Positions 7,231 to 15,281 of a stretch of DNA of 64,000 nt are shown here, in pieces (position 1 is the stretch's first letter; each line of letters begins with the position of its first letter). Source of the DNA: JAEUMY01 sp031394355 (GTDB lineage Bacteria; Pseudomonadota; Gammaproteobacteria; Burkholderiales; Usitatibacteraceae); NCBI GenBank assembly GCA_031394355.1, contig JANNSU010000054.1, positions 80,698 through 144,697 of the forward strand. Direction: 5' to 3'. The notes below the pieces were generated by a model, which ran no database searches, had not been told where the DNA came from, and saw only the letters and a program-made list of their open reading frames with translations. A program made the position numbers and the translations under genes.

Positions 7231-8421
7231 TCAGTTGGCAAAGCGTCGCAGCCAGTCCCGCTTGGCACTGTAGCGCTGCTGGTCCAGCGCCGTGCCGCTT
7301 TTCTCCAACGCCAAGTCAAGCTCGGTTTTCGCGCGCTGTACTTCGCCCAGGCCGAGATAGGCAGCGGCCAGTCCAAGGTGGATCTCCGCATACTGACCAT
7401 TGCGTCGCAGTGCCTCGCGGAACCCGTCACGCGCCTGCGAATATTCGCTTCGCAGAAGGGCGGCTTTGGCGAGTCTGAAGTGATGAAACGGCGGCTCCGG
7501 TTGCACCTGCTTCAATCTGGCTGTCACGATGTCGGCCTCGGCAGTCCGCCCTGATTGTTGCAGCAGCGCAGAGAGATTGGATAACGCACGGGTGTTGTCC
7601 GGCTCCAGCGAAAGCGAGTGGCGCAACACAGCCTCGGCCGCAACCGGCACGCCAATGCGCTGATAGATCACGCCCAGCGCATTGTAAGGCGCGGCATACG
7701 TGGGATCGGCAATCACGGCATCCCGTGCGTGCCAGTACGCCTCCCGCCAGTCGTGAGCGACCAGCAGTTCGGCGGCGCGGTTGTTGTGATACATGGCGAT
7801 TATTCGTGCCTCAGAGACAATTCGGGCGCGTTGTCCCTGCAAGAGCTGTCGCGGCAGAAAATCCACCACCAGTTCCGAATTGTGTCCGCCGATCACTTTT
7901 CGATTCATGTCGCGGCGGCCCAGGGTGAGGTTTACATGACCGGCGGCGATGACGAAGCCGCGATCCTGCGTCCAGAGCTCTTCGCTCAACACCTCCCGGT
8001 ACTCGACGGGGAGCCCGATTTCGCGAGCCAACGCGGCGGTCATGATCGCGAGCGACAGGCAGTTTCCTGCCCGTGCCTCGAAGGCCTCTGCAGCAACCCG
8101 TGTCTTGCTTGACTCATATTCCAGGATGAGCTTGCCGCCGCCATACAGTGAATTGATGAGGCCCTCCACCTTGCCATCGGACTGGCTGGCACGCCTGACC
8201 TCGCCACCAAGAAACTGACGCATGGACGGGCTCAGGGCGAAGATGTCAGGGGAGGGTGCGGTGCGCGGCAGGAAGTCGCTGTCACGCAGGAGCGTCGCAT
8301 CAACCGTCACAGCGTCGGTCGCGCGCGGACCGGCTGCACATCCGGACAGGGCCAATAGGGCAAACAGAGCCAACAAGGCAAAAAAGTCCAGGACAGCCAA
8401 AGTTCGAAATTTGATGTGCAT
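7231..8421 (-). CDS. TPR lipoprotein with transglutaminase-like domain
   Basis: A 396-residue protein. Signal peptide with lipobox ALSGC near residue 25-29. Residues about 90-200 form a transglutaminase-like fold: the Cys in AGNCLSLAIMTAALAREIG and the His in AAGHVNL are in the expected order. After residue 220 come TPR-like repeats (YNALGVIYQRIG, LSNLSALLQQSGR, HLGLAAAYLGLGE). The ATG at 8421 was chosen over 8445 because GAGGAG stands eight bases before it. Probably a periplasmic or outer-membrane-anchored scaffold; substrate unknown. The iterated palindrome at 7436 encodes its SEYSQ. Confidence 0.78.
   Translation of the reverse strand: MHIKFRTLAVLDFFALLALFALLALSGCAAGPRATDAVTVDATLLRDSDFLPRTAPSPDIFALSPSMRQFLGGEVRRASQSDGKVEGLINSLYGGGKLILEYESSKTRVAAEAFEARAGNCLSLAIMTAALAREIGLPVEYREVLSEELWTQDRGFVIAAGHVNLTLGRRDMNRKVIGGHNSELVVDFLPRQLLQGQRARIVSEARIIAMYHNNRAAELLVAHDWREAYWHARDAVIADPTYAAPYNALGVIYQRIGVPVAAEAVLRHSLSLEPDNTRALSNLSALLQQSGRTAEADIVTARLKQVQPEPPFHHFRLAKAALLRSEYSQARDGFREALRRNGQYAEIHLGLAAAYLGLGEVQRAKTELDLALEKSGTALDQQRYSAKRDWLRRFAN
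7436..7449. repeat. iterated palindrome, GCGAATATTCGC core
   Basis: Perfect 12-base core, last flank base T in place of A. It lies in the C-terminal TPR region of the gene at 7231-8421 and is read as EYSQ. Confidence 0.9.
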
Positions 8422-8441
8422 GCTATCTCCTCTGTCTCGAC

Positions 8442-9311
8442 TCATTGTGCGTCGGGTGCATGGGTGACTGGAAGCACTTGCAGTGGTAGGCCATGTTGCA
8501 GTGCGAAGCTGCGCCAGTATTCATCATCGTGGCGCAACAAGGCTCTGGCGATGGCATCCCGCGCGGGCTCCGCGATACCCAGCGCGGCAGTCAGCGCTTG
8601 CAGGAATCGGGGTTCCAGTGCCGCGAGCGCCACCCAGCCATTTGCGGATCGGTAGAGCTGATAACCGGGGTGGGCACCGGCTAGCAACCCACCAGGATGA
8701 GTCAGACCAAACCGGAATGGCCCGGCCAGTACTTCCGCAGCATCTGCCAAGGCCACCTGGGAATATTCACCCGCACCCGTGTGCTCCGCCCGCCGCAACA
8801 ACAGCAGCGCGGCGCTGACGGCCCGCTCTGCACCAAGCAGATCGGCCATGAGTGTGGGCGGCAGAGCGGGTGGCTGAAGCAGCCCTGCCTGCGCAAGATA
8901 GGTCAGGTCATGACCCGGCACATCCTCGTCGGGCGGCGCGTATCCCACGATGGCGAGCTGGCAGAGGTGAGGCCAGAGCCTGCGAATATTCGCAAAGTCG
9001 AGACCGAGCCTCTTCAATGAAGCCGGGCGCTGTGCGGTCACCATTAGATGGGCGTTGTCCAGCAGGCCAGACAACGCGTTCAGGCCACCATCGGTCTTGA
9101 GATCCAATGTTCGAACATCGAGACCTTCGTGAAGGGCACGGTAGTAGTCGCGCGCGTAGGCGCGCAATGGGTCACCCTCTGGCGATTCCACCTTGATGAC
9201 TTCTGCCCCCCAGTCCGCCAATCGACGTATGCAAACCGGGCCCGGCAGGTTCTGTGCCAACGTGACAATGCGAAGACTATCGAGAGGTGGGCTACCATCG
9301 GGGGGATGCAT
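8442..9311 (-). CDS. CaiB/BaiF family CoA transferase, compact form
   Basis: Family III CoA transferase or alpha-methylacyl-CoA racemase homologue. The N-terminal nucleotide-fold signature is LDSLRIVTLAQNLPGPVCIRRLADWGAEVIKVESPEGDP. The presumptive catalytic Asp is in GHDLTYLAQAG, followed by EHTGAGEYSQVALADAAE and the C-terminal YQLYRSANGWVALAAL. At 289 residues it is about 100 shorter than typical members (about 360-400), with shortened linkers but the core motifs retained, so activity is uncertain. It is divergent from the gene at 9306, and the two ATG codons abut as ATGCAT. The substrate is not predictable. Confidence 0.8.
   Translation of the reverse strand: MHPPDGSPPLDSLRIVTLAQNLPGPVCIRRLADWGAEVIKVESPEGDPLRAYARDYYRALHEGLDVRTLDLKTDGGLNALSGLLDNAHLMVTAQRPASLKRLGLDFANIRRLWPHLCQLAIVGYAPPDEDVPGHDLTYLAQAGLLQPPALPPTLMADLLGAERAVSAALLLLRRAEHTGAGEYSQVALADAAEVLAGPFRFGLTHPGGLLAGAHPGYQLYRSANGWVALAALEPRFLQALTAALGIAEPARDAIARALLRHDDEYWRSFALQHGLPLQVLPVTHAPDAQ
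8981..8994. repeat. iterated palindrome TGCGAATATTCGCA
   Basis: Perfect copy inside the CoA-transferase gene, read as ANIR (context DFANIRRL). Confidence 0.95.
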
Positions 9312-10229
9312 ACCCTCAATATACCCTCAGGCGTGACCCTCATCGAGCGTGGCTGGCTCAATTGCAACCAGATCCTGCTCATGAACGCGAAAGACGCCGT
9401 GCTCATCGATTCGGGCTACGGGCGCCACGCCGGCAACACGCTTGCCATCGTGAAACGGCACCTCGGTAGCCGCAAACTCACCCGGCTTATCAACACCCAT
9501 TGCCATAGTGATCACATGGGCGGCAACGCCATGATCGCGCGTGAGTTTCGCTGCCGCATCACCGTCCCGGATGGAGAGGTTCGCCACCTGCGGCCCTGGA
9601 ATTCCCAGGCGCTTTGGCTCAAATATGCAGATCAGCATGCGCCGCGATTCGAATTCGCCGATACCATCAAGTCCGGGCAGAGTTTCTCGGCCGGTGGCCT
9701 GACCTGGCATGCGCACGCCGCGCCGGGCCATGACAATGAGGCCCTGATGTACTGGAACGAGAAGGAACGTGTCCTCATCAGCGGCGATGCGCTGTGGCAG
9801 GACGGCCTCGGTGTCGTGTTTCCCGCAGAAGGCGAGAACCCGGCTATTGCAGCCGCACTGCGTACGCTTTCTGAAATTGAAAGACTGAAGCCTCGAGTGG
9901 TGTTGCCTGGTCATGGCAGCGCATTCAGCGACATCACCGATTCGGTCCAACGGGCACGCGGGCGGCTGGAAGCCTTTGCGGCGGACCCCTCCCGCAACGC
10001 CCGTCACGTGGTGAAGGTCCTGCTGGTGTTCAATCTGCTGGAACGCGAATCCCTGCGAATCGACTCGCTGCCCGCCTATTTCGAGAAGATTCCGGTCTAC
10101 CGCGACATGAACGAGCGATTCATCAAATGCGAATATTCGCAACTGGCCGAAGAGACACTTGCATCCTTGGCCAAGTCCGGCGCGATCACCATGGATGGCG
10201 GACTGATCCGGCCAACCATGGCAGCCTGA
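9306..10229 (+). CDS. metallo-beta-lactamase-fold hydrolase
   Basis: A 307-residue MBL-fold protein. The zinc motif THCHSDHMGG (HxHxDH) is near residue 65, a further His lies in AAPGHDNEALMY, the Asp in LISGDALW and the last His in VVLPGHGSAF. A helical C-terminal extension of about 100 residues follows (HVVKVLLVFNLLERESL), as in glyoxalase II-like or LACTB2-like enzymes. A hydrolase of a thioester or phosphodiester is likely; the substrate is unknown. The start codon directly adjoins that of the divergent CoA transferase, so any promoter must lie in coding DNA. Confidence 0.85.
   Translation: MHTLNIPSGVTLIERGWLNCNQILLMNAKDAVLIDSGYGRHAGNTLAIVKRHLGSRKLTRLINTHCHSDHMGGNAMIAREFRCRITVPDGEVRHLRPWNSQALWLKYADQHAPRFEFADTIKSGQSFSAGGLTWHAHAAPGHDNEALMYWNEKERVLISGDALWQDGLGVVFPAEGENPAIAAALRTLSEIERLKPRVVLPGHGSAFSDITDSVQRARGRLEAFAADPSRNARHVVKVLLVFNLLERESLRIDSLPAYFEKIPVYRDMNERFIKCEYSQLAEETLASLAKSGAITMDGGLIRPTMAA
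10128..10141. repeat. iterated palindrome TGCGAATATTCGCA
   Basis: Perfect copy near the 3' end of the MBL-fold gene, read as CEYSQ. Confidence 0.95.
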
Positions 10230-10248
10230 AGCTGCCAGCCCACATAGT

Positions 10249-10965
10249 TCAGGCTCGCGGCGGTGCGTCTGCCGATGTGGATGTGGCGGCATCCGCAGCC
10301 TGAATGCGCTTGCCATCGCCGATGTGCTGATGCGAGGTCACACCCATCGACACGTAGATGCTGGTGACGCCTTCAATGCCCACATCGGCTTTGCTCACCC
10401 AGGCTGCCGGCACGTAGAGCAAACCGCCACCCACCGGGACCGGCGCTGTCGGGACAATCACCGCCATGTAGGGCAGCCCGTTCAGCATGACGGGCTCCGC
10501 CGTCGATAGCAGCCCAAGAACAGCAACGCCCCCGTCTTTGGCATCTGCCCCGCCGAAGTGCAGCCATACGGGGCTCATGGACTTCATTGACTCACTGTCC
10601 CGCTGGGCGAACAGGTCCACGAGCGACTGGGCAACGTCATAGATGTTTCGAACGATCGGGATACGCTGAACCACGGCATTCATGGCCAGGGTCATGAACC
10701 GGTTGAGCCCGCTGGTGACCAGCAGTCCCAGCAGAAACAGTGCAGCCATGACGATGGTGAAGCCAATCAGCCAGGCGACAACTTCCGATTCACCCATGCC
10801 CAGGCCCAGTGCCTGTATCCACCTACCCACCAGGCTGCCAGGGCCCAGATAATCATAGAGAAAGCGAACGGCCCATATCAGGATGAGCAGCGTGGCCGCA
10901 AGCGGCAGTGCGGCAAGGATGCCGGCAATGAGGGTATTGAGCAGCCGCCCCGTAGTCCGATTCAC
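10249..10965 (-). CDS. DUF502 family membrane protein
   Basis: A 238-residue protein of the DUF502 family. Two N-terminal membrane segments (about residues 12-38 and 63-86) are followed by the family block NRFMTLAMNAVVQRIPIVRNIYDVAQSLVDLF. A soluble beta-rich domain follows (VMLNGLPYMAVIVPTAPVPVGGGLLYVPAAWV). Function unknown; found widely in proteobacteria and plants. It starts at GTG, 23 bases after the end of the ABC ATPase gene on the same strand, and may be co-transcribed with it. It converges on the MBL-fold gene with 19 bases between. Confidence 0.85.
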   Translation of the reverse strand: MNRTTGRLLNTLIAGILAALPLAATLLILIWAVRFLYDYLGPGSLVGRWIQALGLGMGESEVVAWLIGFTIVMAALFLLGLLVTSGLNRFMTLAMNAVVQRIPIVRNIYDVAQSLVDLFAQRDSESMKSMSPVWLHFGGADAKDGGVAVLGLLSTAEPVMLNGLPYMAVIVPTAPVPVGGGLLYVPAAWVSKADVGIEGVTSIYVSMGVTSHQHIGDGKRIQAADAATSTSADAPPRA

Positions 10966-10988
10966 TAGCCGAGGTCCCGACCGGCCAT

Positions 10989-12080
10989 TCAGTCCACTGC
11001 CAATCCGGCAGCTGCCGCAGAGCTCTGTTCATGCCCGGCAGGAAACGCGACGACGTGGTCAATTTCGAGCCGGATTCCGATTTTCTCGCCCAGCGCGTGA
11101 TTGTGGTGGCTGGGGACCAGCGAGAGAACGCGTGTACCGGAGGGGAGCTTCAGCGTGTACAGAATATCTGCGCCCCGGAACGCTTTATGTGCGACCTCTG
11201 CAGCAAGCTCGCTGTCATCGTCGTGAAGAATGTCGTCCGGCCGCAGCAATACCTGCACGTCCTGCCCCGCATGCAGCTCGCAATTTGCGCAATGGGGCAA
11301 GGCGCCGAGCTCGGTATCAATCCTGTCTTCACGATTCACATGGCCATCAATCAGGACACCGTGGCCAACGAAATTGGCTACAAAACGCGTGGCGGGCCGG
11401 TGATACAGGTTGTAGGCGCTGTCCCATTGCTCGATACGTCCATTGCGCATGACGCCGACCTTGTCGGCCATTGCGAATGCCTCGTTCTGGTCATGCGTGA
11501 CCAGCAGCGCCGAGGTATTTAGCAACTTCAGAATCTGTCGCACTTCCTGACCCAGCTTGTCCCGCATTTCCACGTCAAGATTGGAAAACGGTTCGTCAAG
11601 CAACAGCAATCGTGGCTTGGGGGCCAGCGCGCGCGCCAGCGCCACCCGCTGTTTCTGGCCACCTGACAGGTCATGCGGAAATTTCTGTGCCAATCCGGGT
11701 AGCCGAATGACATCCAGCAGTTCCTTCACGCGGTCGGCCTTTTGCGCTCGGTTGGCCTTCCGCAATCCGAACCCGATGTTGTCTGCAATAGTCAGATGCG
11801 GGAAGAGCGCATAGTCCTGAAACACGAGGCCCACCTTGCGTTGCTCTGCAGGCAGGGAATTCCCGGCCTCAGCAACCCAGGTTCCGTTGAGCGCGATTCT
11901 GCCAGACTGAATTTGCTCCAGTCCGGCAATGCAACGGAGCACTGTCGTCTTGCCGCAACCGCTCGGCCCCAACAAGCAGCCGATCTCGCCATCCTCAAGC
12001 GTCAGGGAGACATCGTCACAGACAATTGGCCCGTTTCGATAGGCAAAATGCAGGTGCTCGATTGCGAGAATGGGAGACAT
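10989..12080 (-). CDS. fbpC: iron(III)-type ABC transporter ATP-binding protein
   Basis: ABC ATPase of 363 residues. Walker A GPSGCGKTT, Q-loop VFQDYALFPH, signature LSGGQKQRVALARAL, Walker B LLLLDEPFSNLD and H-loop LLVTHDQNEA are all intact. The C-terminal third is a regulatory TOBE-like domain (VLLRPDDILHDD), which with the overall length is typical of FbpC/CysA/PotA ATPases. The divergent neighbour at 12277 is an iron-type binding protein, so ferric iron is the best substrate guess. No permease gene is present in the window. The Met at 12080 is preferred; an alternative ATG lies at 12098. Confidence 0.85.
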   Translation of the reverse strand: MSPILAIEHLHFAYRNGPIVCDDVSLTLEDGEIGCLLGPSGCGKTTVLRCIAGLEQIQSGRIALNGTWVAEAGNSLPAEQRKVGLVFQDYALFPHLTIADNIGFGLRKANRAQKADRVKELLDVIRLPGLAQKFPHDLSGGQKQRVALARALAPKPRLLLLDEPFSNLDVEMRDKLGQEVRQILKLLNTSALLVTHDQNEAFAMADKVGVMRNGRIEQWDSAYNLYHRPATRFVANFVGHGVLIDGHVNREDRIDTELGALPHCANCELHAGQDVQVLLRPDDILHDDDSELAAEVAHKAFRGADILYTLKLPSGTRVLSLVPSHHNHALGEKIGIRLEIDHVVAFPAGHEQSSAAAAGLAVD

Positions 12081-12122
12081 GGGAAAAGTGTAACGCATTC
12101 TGTTTCAATTGAATTGACTAAT

Positions 12123-12147
12123 GCGAATGATTCCTACTATGATTCGC
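12123..12147. promoter_or_regulatory. inverted repeat in the fbpC-fbpA divergent region
   Basis: GCGAATGAT - 7 bases - ATGATTCGC, arms identical but for one base, lies between the two divergent iron-transport genes. It is a plausible operator; it does not match a Fur box well. Confidence 0.4.
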
Positions 12148-12276
12148 TTGTACAAGGTCTGTTTCAGCCCAAGTTTGTTCCTTCTTCCGGGATTTCATTT
12201 GACCGTTCTTGCTCAACATTGCGCCAACTCAAACCAACTGAAGCACGCCACTTCTCTATTTAAATCCGAGCCTTCC

Positions 12277-13287
12277 ATGTACATCTCTCTCGTTGCCCTG
12301 CTTGTCCTGATCCTCGCCACACCGGCTGCGGCGCAAGAAAAAGTGCTGAACCTATATTCATCCCGCCACTATCAGACCGATGAGGCGCTCTATACCAATT
12401 TCACCCGCCAGACGGGTATCAAGGTCAACAGAATTGAGGCGGGCGAAGATGCCCTGCTCGAGCGAATGAAGAATGAAGGGGACCGGAGCCCGGCTGATTT
12501 ACTGATGACGGTTGATGCCGGTCGACTCTGGCGTGCAGAGCAGCTTGGATTGCTGCAACCGGTCAAATCCGAGATTCTGCTGGCGCGGATTGCACCAGAG
12601 CTGCGTCATCCTGAGGGGCTTTGGTTCAGCTTTTCGATCCGTGCCCGACCCATTTTCTATAACAAATCCAGTGTAAGCAGGGCAGACATTCAGTCCTATG
12701 AGGATTTGGCTTCACCGAAGCTGAAAGGCAAGGTGTGCTCACGTTCCGGTTCGCACATGTACAACTTGTCCCTCATGAGCGCCATGATCGCCGCAATGGG
12801 TCCAGTCAAAGCCGAGGAATGGGGCAGGGGTGTTGTTGCAAATTTTGCCCGGTCGCCGAAAGGTGGCGATACAGATCAACTAAAGGCGGTGGCCGCAGGT
12901 GAATGTGCAGTAGCCATCGCAAACAGCTACTACTATGCGCGGCTCGTAAACAGCACCAAAAGCGAGGAAAGAGAGATTGCAAGCAAGATTGGTGTTGCAT
13001 TCCCCAATCAGGCAGATCGCGGGACCCATGTGAACGTATCCGGCGCCGGTGTGGCCAGATATGCGCCGAACAAGGCATCCGCCATCAAGTTTCTGGAGTA
13101 TCTGGCCAGCGATGAGGCACAGCGGTATTTTGCCAATGGCAACAACGAGTATCCGGTCGTTGGTCAGCCGGATAATCCGGCACTCAAGGCACTGGGCGAA
13201 TTCAAGCGCGATCAGCTGAATGTGGGCATGTTTGGAAAGAACCAGGCTGCGTCCCAGCAGATCATGGATCGCATTGGCTGGAGGTAG
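12277..13287 (+). CDS. fbpA: iron(III) ABC transporter periplasmic binding protein
   Basis: A 336-residue extracellular solute-binding protein. A short signal peptide ends ATPAAAQ; mature start EKVLNLYSSRHYQTDEALY is typical of FbpA/FutA/IdiA proteins. The adjacent tyrosines in ANSYYYARLVNS match the metal-coordinating Tyr pair of the family. It delivers ferric iron to an FbpB permease, which is absent here. Start at 12277 gives the signal peptide; an ATG at 12121 in frame would add 52 unconvincing residues. No canonical ribosome binding site is evident. Orientation is divergent from fbpC. Confidence 0.88.
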   Translation: MYISLVALLVLILATPAAAQEKVLNLYSSRHYQTDEALYTNFTRQTGIKVNRIEAGEDALLERMKNEGDRSPADLLMTVDAGRLWRAEQLGLLQPVKSEILLARIAPELRHPEGLWFSFSIRARPIFYNKSSVSRADIQSYEDLASPKLKGKVCSRSGSHMYNLSLMSAMIAAMGPVKAEEWGRGVVANFARSPKGGDTDQLKAVAAGECAVAIANSYYYARLVNSTKSEEREIASKIGVAFPNQADRGTHVNVSGAGVARYAPNKASAIKFLEYLASDEAQRYFANGNNEYPVVGQPDNPALKALGEFKRDQLNVGMFGKNQAASQQIMDRIGWR

Positions 13288-13292
13288 CTCGG

Positions 13293-13313
13293 CTGCAGGG
13301 AGCCAACCTGCAG
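13293..13313. terminator. possible hairpin after fbpA
   Basis: CTGCAGG - 7 bases - CCTGCAG lies five bases after the fbpA stop, with no T tract. It may act as a weak terminator or RNA-stabilising hairpin. Confidence 0.3.
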
Positions 13314-13364
13314 GTGCTTGGCTGACTGCGGAAGACGTGTGACTGCCTTTATATTCGGCAGACT

Positions 13365-13515
13365 TTTTTAGCTAGACATCACATTGCAAATATTTCGTAA
13401 CATACTAATAACACTAATAAAGCCTATATTCATTGGTACCCTTTAAAAGCCTATAATGTATATTATGTAACATTATGGTTTGACGTGCTGGTGCCTGAAT
13501 CTGGGGGCTTGAATT
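13365..13515. other. AT-rich intergenic stretch
   Basis: The 305-base gap between fbpA and the marR-type gene is markedly AT-rich against its surroundings. It contains two AAGCCTATA copies and several TATA-like hexamers (for example TATAAT in the second copy), so it probably carries the promoter of the downstream operon. No gene is seen. Confidence 0.5.
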
Positions 13516-13554
13516 TAGTTCTTATTCGAACTACTATAGTTCCTGTTAGAACTA
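13516..13554. promoter_or_regulatory. two tandem operator palindromes TAGTTC-N6-GAACTA
   Basis: Two perfect inverted repeats, 13516-13533 and 13537-13554, share arms TAGTTC/GAACTA with different 6-base centres, and are spaced 21 bases centre to centre (two helical turns). They lie 39 bases before the marR-type ATG, fitting autoregulation by that protein. Confidence 0.8.
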
Positions 13555-13592
13555 CTTCCAATGCTTTTTTACTCTGAATCCCCCCGATTGCC

Positions 13593-14060
13593 ATGCCTGA
13601 CAAGCCACCCTTCCTGAGCCTCATCCGCGAGCTTGTTCGCTGCTATCAAGCATTTGAGCGCTACTCGGTCATTGATGTCCGGGCATCTGGGCTCACGCCC
13701 CCGCAGTTCGATGTCATTGCGACACTGGGGAACACCACTGGCATGACCTTCCGGGAGCTTGGCGACAAGACACTGATTACCAAAGGCACATTGACCGGCG
13801 TAGTTGACCGTCTGGTAGACAAGGGCCTCGTACGGCGCGATGAATTTCCTGGCGACGCACGCTGCTTCAAGGTCGTTCTGACTCCGACTGGAGAACAGGA
13901 ATTCCGCCGTGTGTTTCAGCCTCACCTAGACTATCTCTCCCAAGCATTTCAGCGGCTGCCAGCACAGCACATGGCGGAATTGACTGATGGACTGATCCGG
14001 CTACGTCGGGAACTCGAAGTCAGCAAGCAAGAGAAAACGAAGCAAAAGGAAGCGGCATGA
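13593..14060 (+). CDS. MarR family transcriptional regulator
   Basis: A 155-residue winged-helix regulator. The MarR core is clear: LTPPQFDVIATLGNTTGMTFRELGDKTLITKGTLTGVVDRLVDKGLVRRDEFPGDARCFKVVLTPTG, with recognition helix and the wing DxR equivalent (GDAR). Cys appears in the wing (DARCFK) and near the N-terminus (VRCYQAF), so redox sensing is possible but not shown. The two tandem palindromes immediately upstream are its likely operators. It overlaps the cytochrome b561 gene by ATGA (14057-14060), so it should control the b561-YceI operon. Confidence 0.9.
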   Translation: MPDKPPFLSLIRELVRCYQAFERYSVIDVRASGLTPPQFDVIATLGNTTGMTFRELGDKTLITKGTLTGVVDRLVDKGLVRRDEFPGDARCFKVVLTPTGEQEFRRVFQPHLDYLSQAFQRLPAQHMAELTDGLIRLRRELEVSKQEKTKQKEAA

Positions 14061-14644
14061 ACCCTATCCGCTACACCGGCACCGCAATGCTCCTGCACTG
14101 GTCGGTCGCGCTGCTCATCTTCGCAGGCTTTGGCCTGGGTCTCACCATGGTTGACATGACCTTCAGCCCTCTAAAGCTGAAGTTCTACTCCTGGCATAAG
14201 TGGATAGGCATCACGATATTCGCCCTGGTTGCCTTTCGGCTGATTTGGCGGCTGACACACCCTGCACCGGCATTGCCAACCAGTCTGCCTGCCTGGCAGA
14301 GGAAGGTTGCCCACTATTCCCATGTGGCGATGTACGCCCTGTTCTTCGCTATTCCGCTGACGGGCTGGCTGTTCAGCTCGTCCAAGGGCATCCCGACCGT
14401 ATATCTTGGACTCGTTCCCTTGCCCGACCTGCTCACGAAGGACATGGGCGAGGCCATCCTCTTGGCTACGGACCCGGAGAAGCCCTTTCTGCTTTCCGAC
14501 CTCATCCGACTGGCACACAAAAGCATGAATTACCTGCTGGGTTCGCTGGTCCTCATGCATATCGGGGCAGCCTTGAAACACCACTTCATCGACCGTGACG
14601 ACATTCTGGGACGCATGATTCCTGGTCCCAAATCCCGGCCCTGA
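14057..14644 (+). CDS. cytochrome b561
   Basis: Di-haem b-type cytochrome of 195 residues with four membrane helices. Candidate haem ligands are His in MLLHWSVALL, SWHKWIG, VAHYSHVAMYALF, LAHKSMNYLL and LVLMHIGAALKHHF. The family (CybB-like) oxidises quinol and donates electrons to superoxide or other acceptors in the inner membrane. It is the second gene of a MarR-b561-YceI-YceI unit, a common association in which YceI proteins bind isoprenoid quinones in the periplasm. Confidence 0.92.
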   Translation: MNPIRYTGTAMLLHWSVALLIFAGFGLGLTMVDMTFSPLKLKFYSWHKWIGITIFALVAFRLIWRLTHPAPALPTSLPAWQRKVAHYSHVAMYALFFAIPLTGWLFSSSKGIPTVYLGLVPLPDLLTKDMGEAILLATDPEKPFLLSDLIRLAHKSMNYLLGSLVLMHIGAALKHHFIDRDDILGRMIPGPKSRP

Positions 14645-14671
14645 CCACTCTCGATAACAAGGAAACCGCAC

Positions 14672-15232
14672 ATGCGCCTGTTTGCAATCCCTCTTTTCGC
14701 CGCCCTGCTCCCCTTGGCGGCTGAAGCCCAAACGCCTGCCACCGTCCAGATGGACAAGAGCTTCATACGCTTCGTATCCAAGCAGCTCAATGTGCCGGTG
14801 GAGGGCCGCTTCAAGAAATTCTCTGCAATCTTGAGCTACGACGCCAGGAAACCAGAAGCCAGCAAAGTCGAATTCGAGGTCGAGCTGGGTAGTGCGGACC
14901 TTGGCACTGCGGAGGCAGACACCGAGCTCAAGCGCAAGACCTGGTTCAACACGGACGCGTTCCCCAAGGCGAAGTTCGTGTCGAGTTCGGTCAAATTGCT
15001 GGGCGGAGACCGCCTTGAGATCACGGGCCCACTGATCATCAAGGGCACAACCTTGAACATCACCACGGTAGCCTCAGTCAAGACCGATGCCGCCGGCATC
15101 AGCGTGGCGGAAGGCAAGTTCCCGCTGAAGCGGCTGGCCTACAAGATTGGTGAAGGCCAGTGGGCTGACACCGACACGGTTGCCGACGAAGTCGAAGTCC
15201 GCTACCGCCTCACGTTTTCAAGCAAGAAGTAA
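14672..15232 (+). CDS. YceI family periplasmic protein
   Basis: A 186-residue protein with Sec signal peptide (FAALLPLAAEAQ) and a YceI lipocalin-like barrel: the N-terminal strand SFIRFVSKQLNVPVEGRFKKFSAIL, then FNTDAFPKAKFVSSSVK and the C-terminal DEVEVRYRLTFSSKK. YceI proteins bind long-chain isoprenoids such as ubiquinone. The gene follows cytochrome b561 by 27 bases. It is more divergent from the consensus than the following paralogue; the helper Asp-His-Thr motif of the family is not apparent here. Confidence 0.88.
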   Translation: MRLFAIPLFAALLPLAAEAQTPATVQMDKSFIRFVSKQLNVPVEGRFKKFSAILSYDARKPEASKVEFEVELGSADLGTAEADTELKRKTWFNTDAFPKAKFVSSSVKLLGGDRLEITGPLIIKGTTLNITTVASVKTDAAGISVAEGKFPLKRLAYKIGEGQWADTDTVADEVEVRYRLTFSSKK

Positions 15233-15281
15233 GAAGCCGTACGTTTATCAACTCAAATCGACTCACCTGACAGGAGACCTC

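Noticed and set aside
8759..8770. GGGAATATTCAC in the CoA-transferase gene as another iterated palindrome
   Set aside because: Both outer positions of the core differ, so it is not palindromic; the EYSQ reading may be coincidence.
12099..12150. Fur box upstream of the iron-transport genes
   Set aside because: The inverted repeat GCGAATGAT-N7-ATGATTCGC has the wrong spacing and arms for a Fur site.
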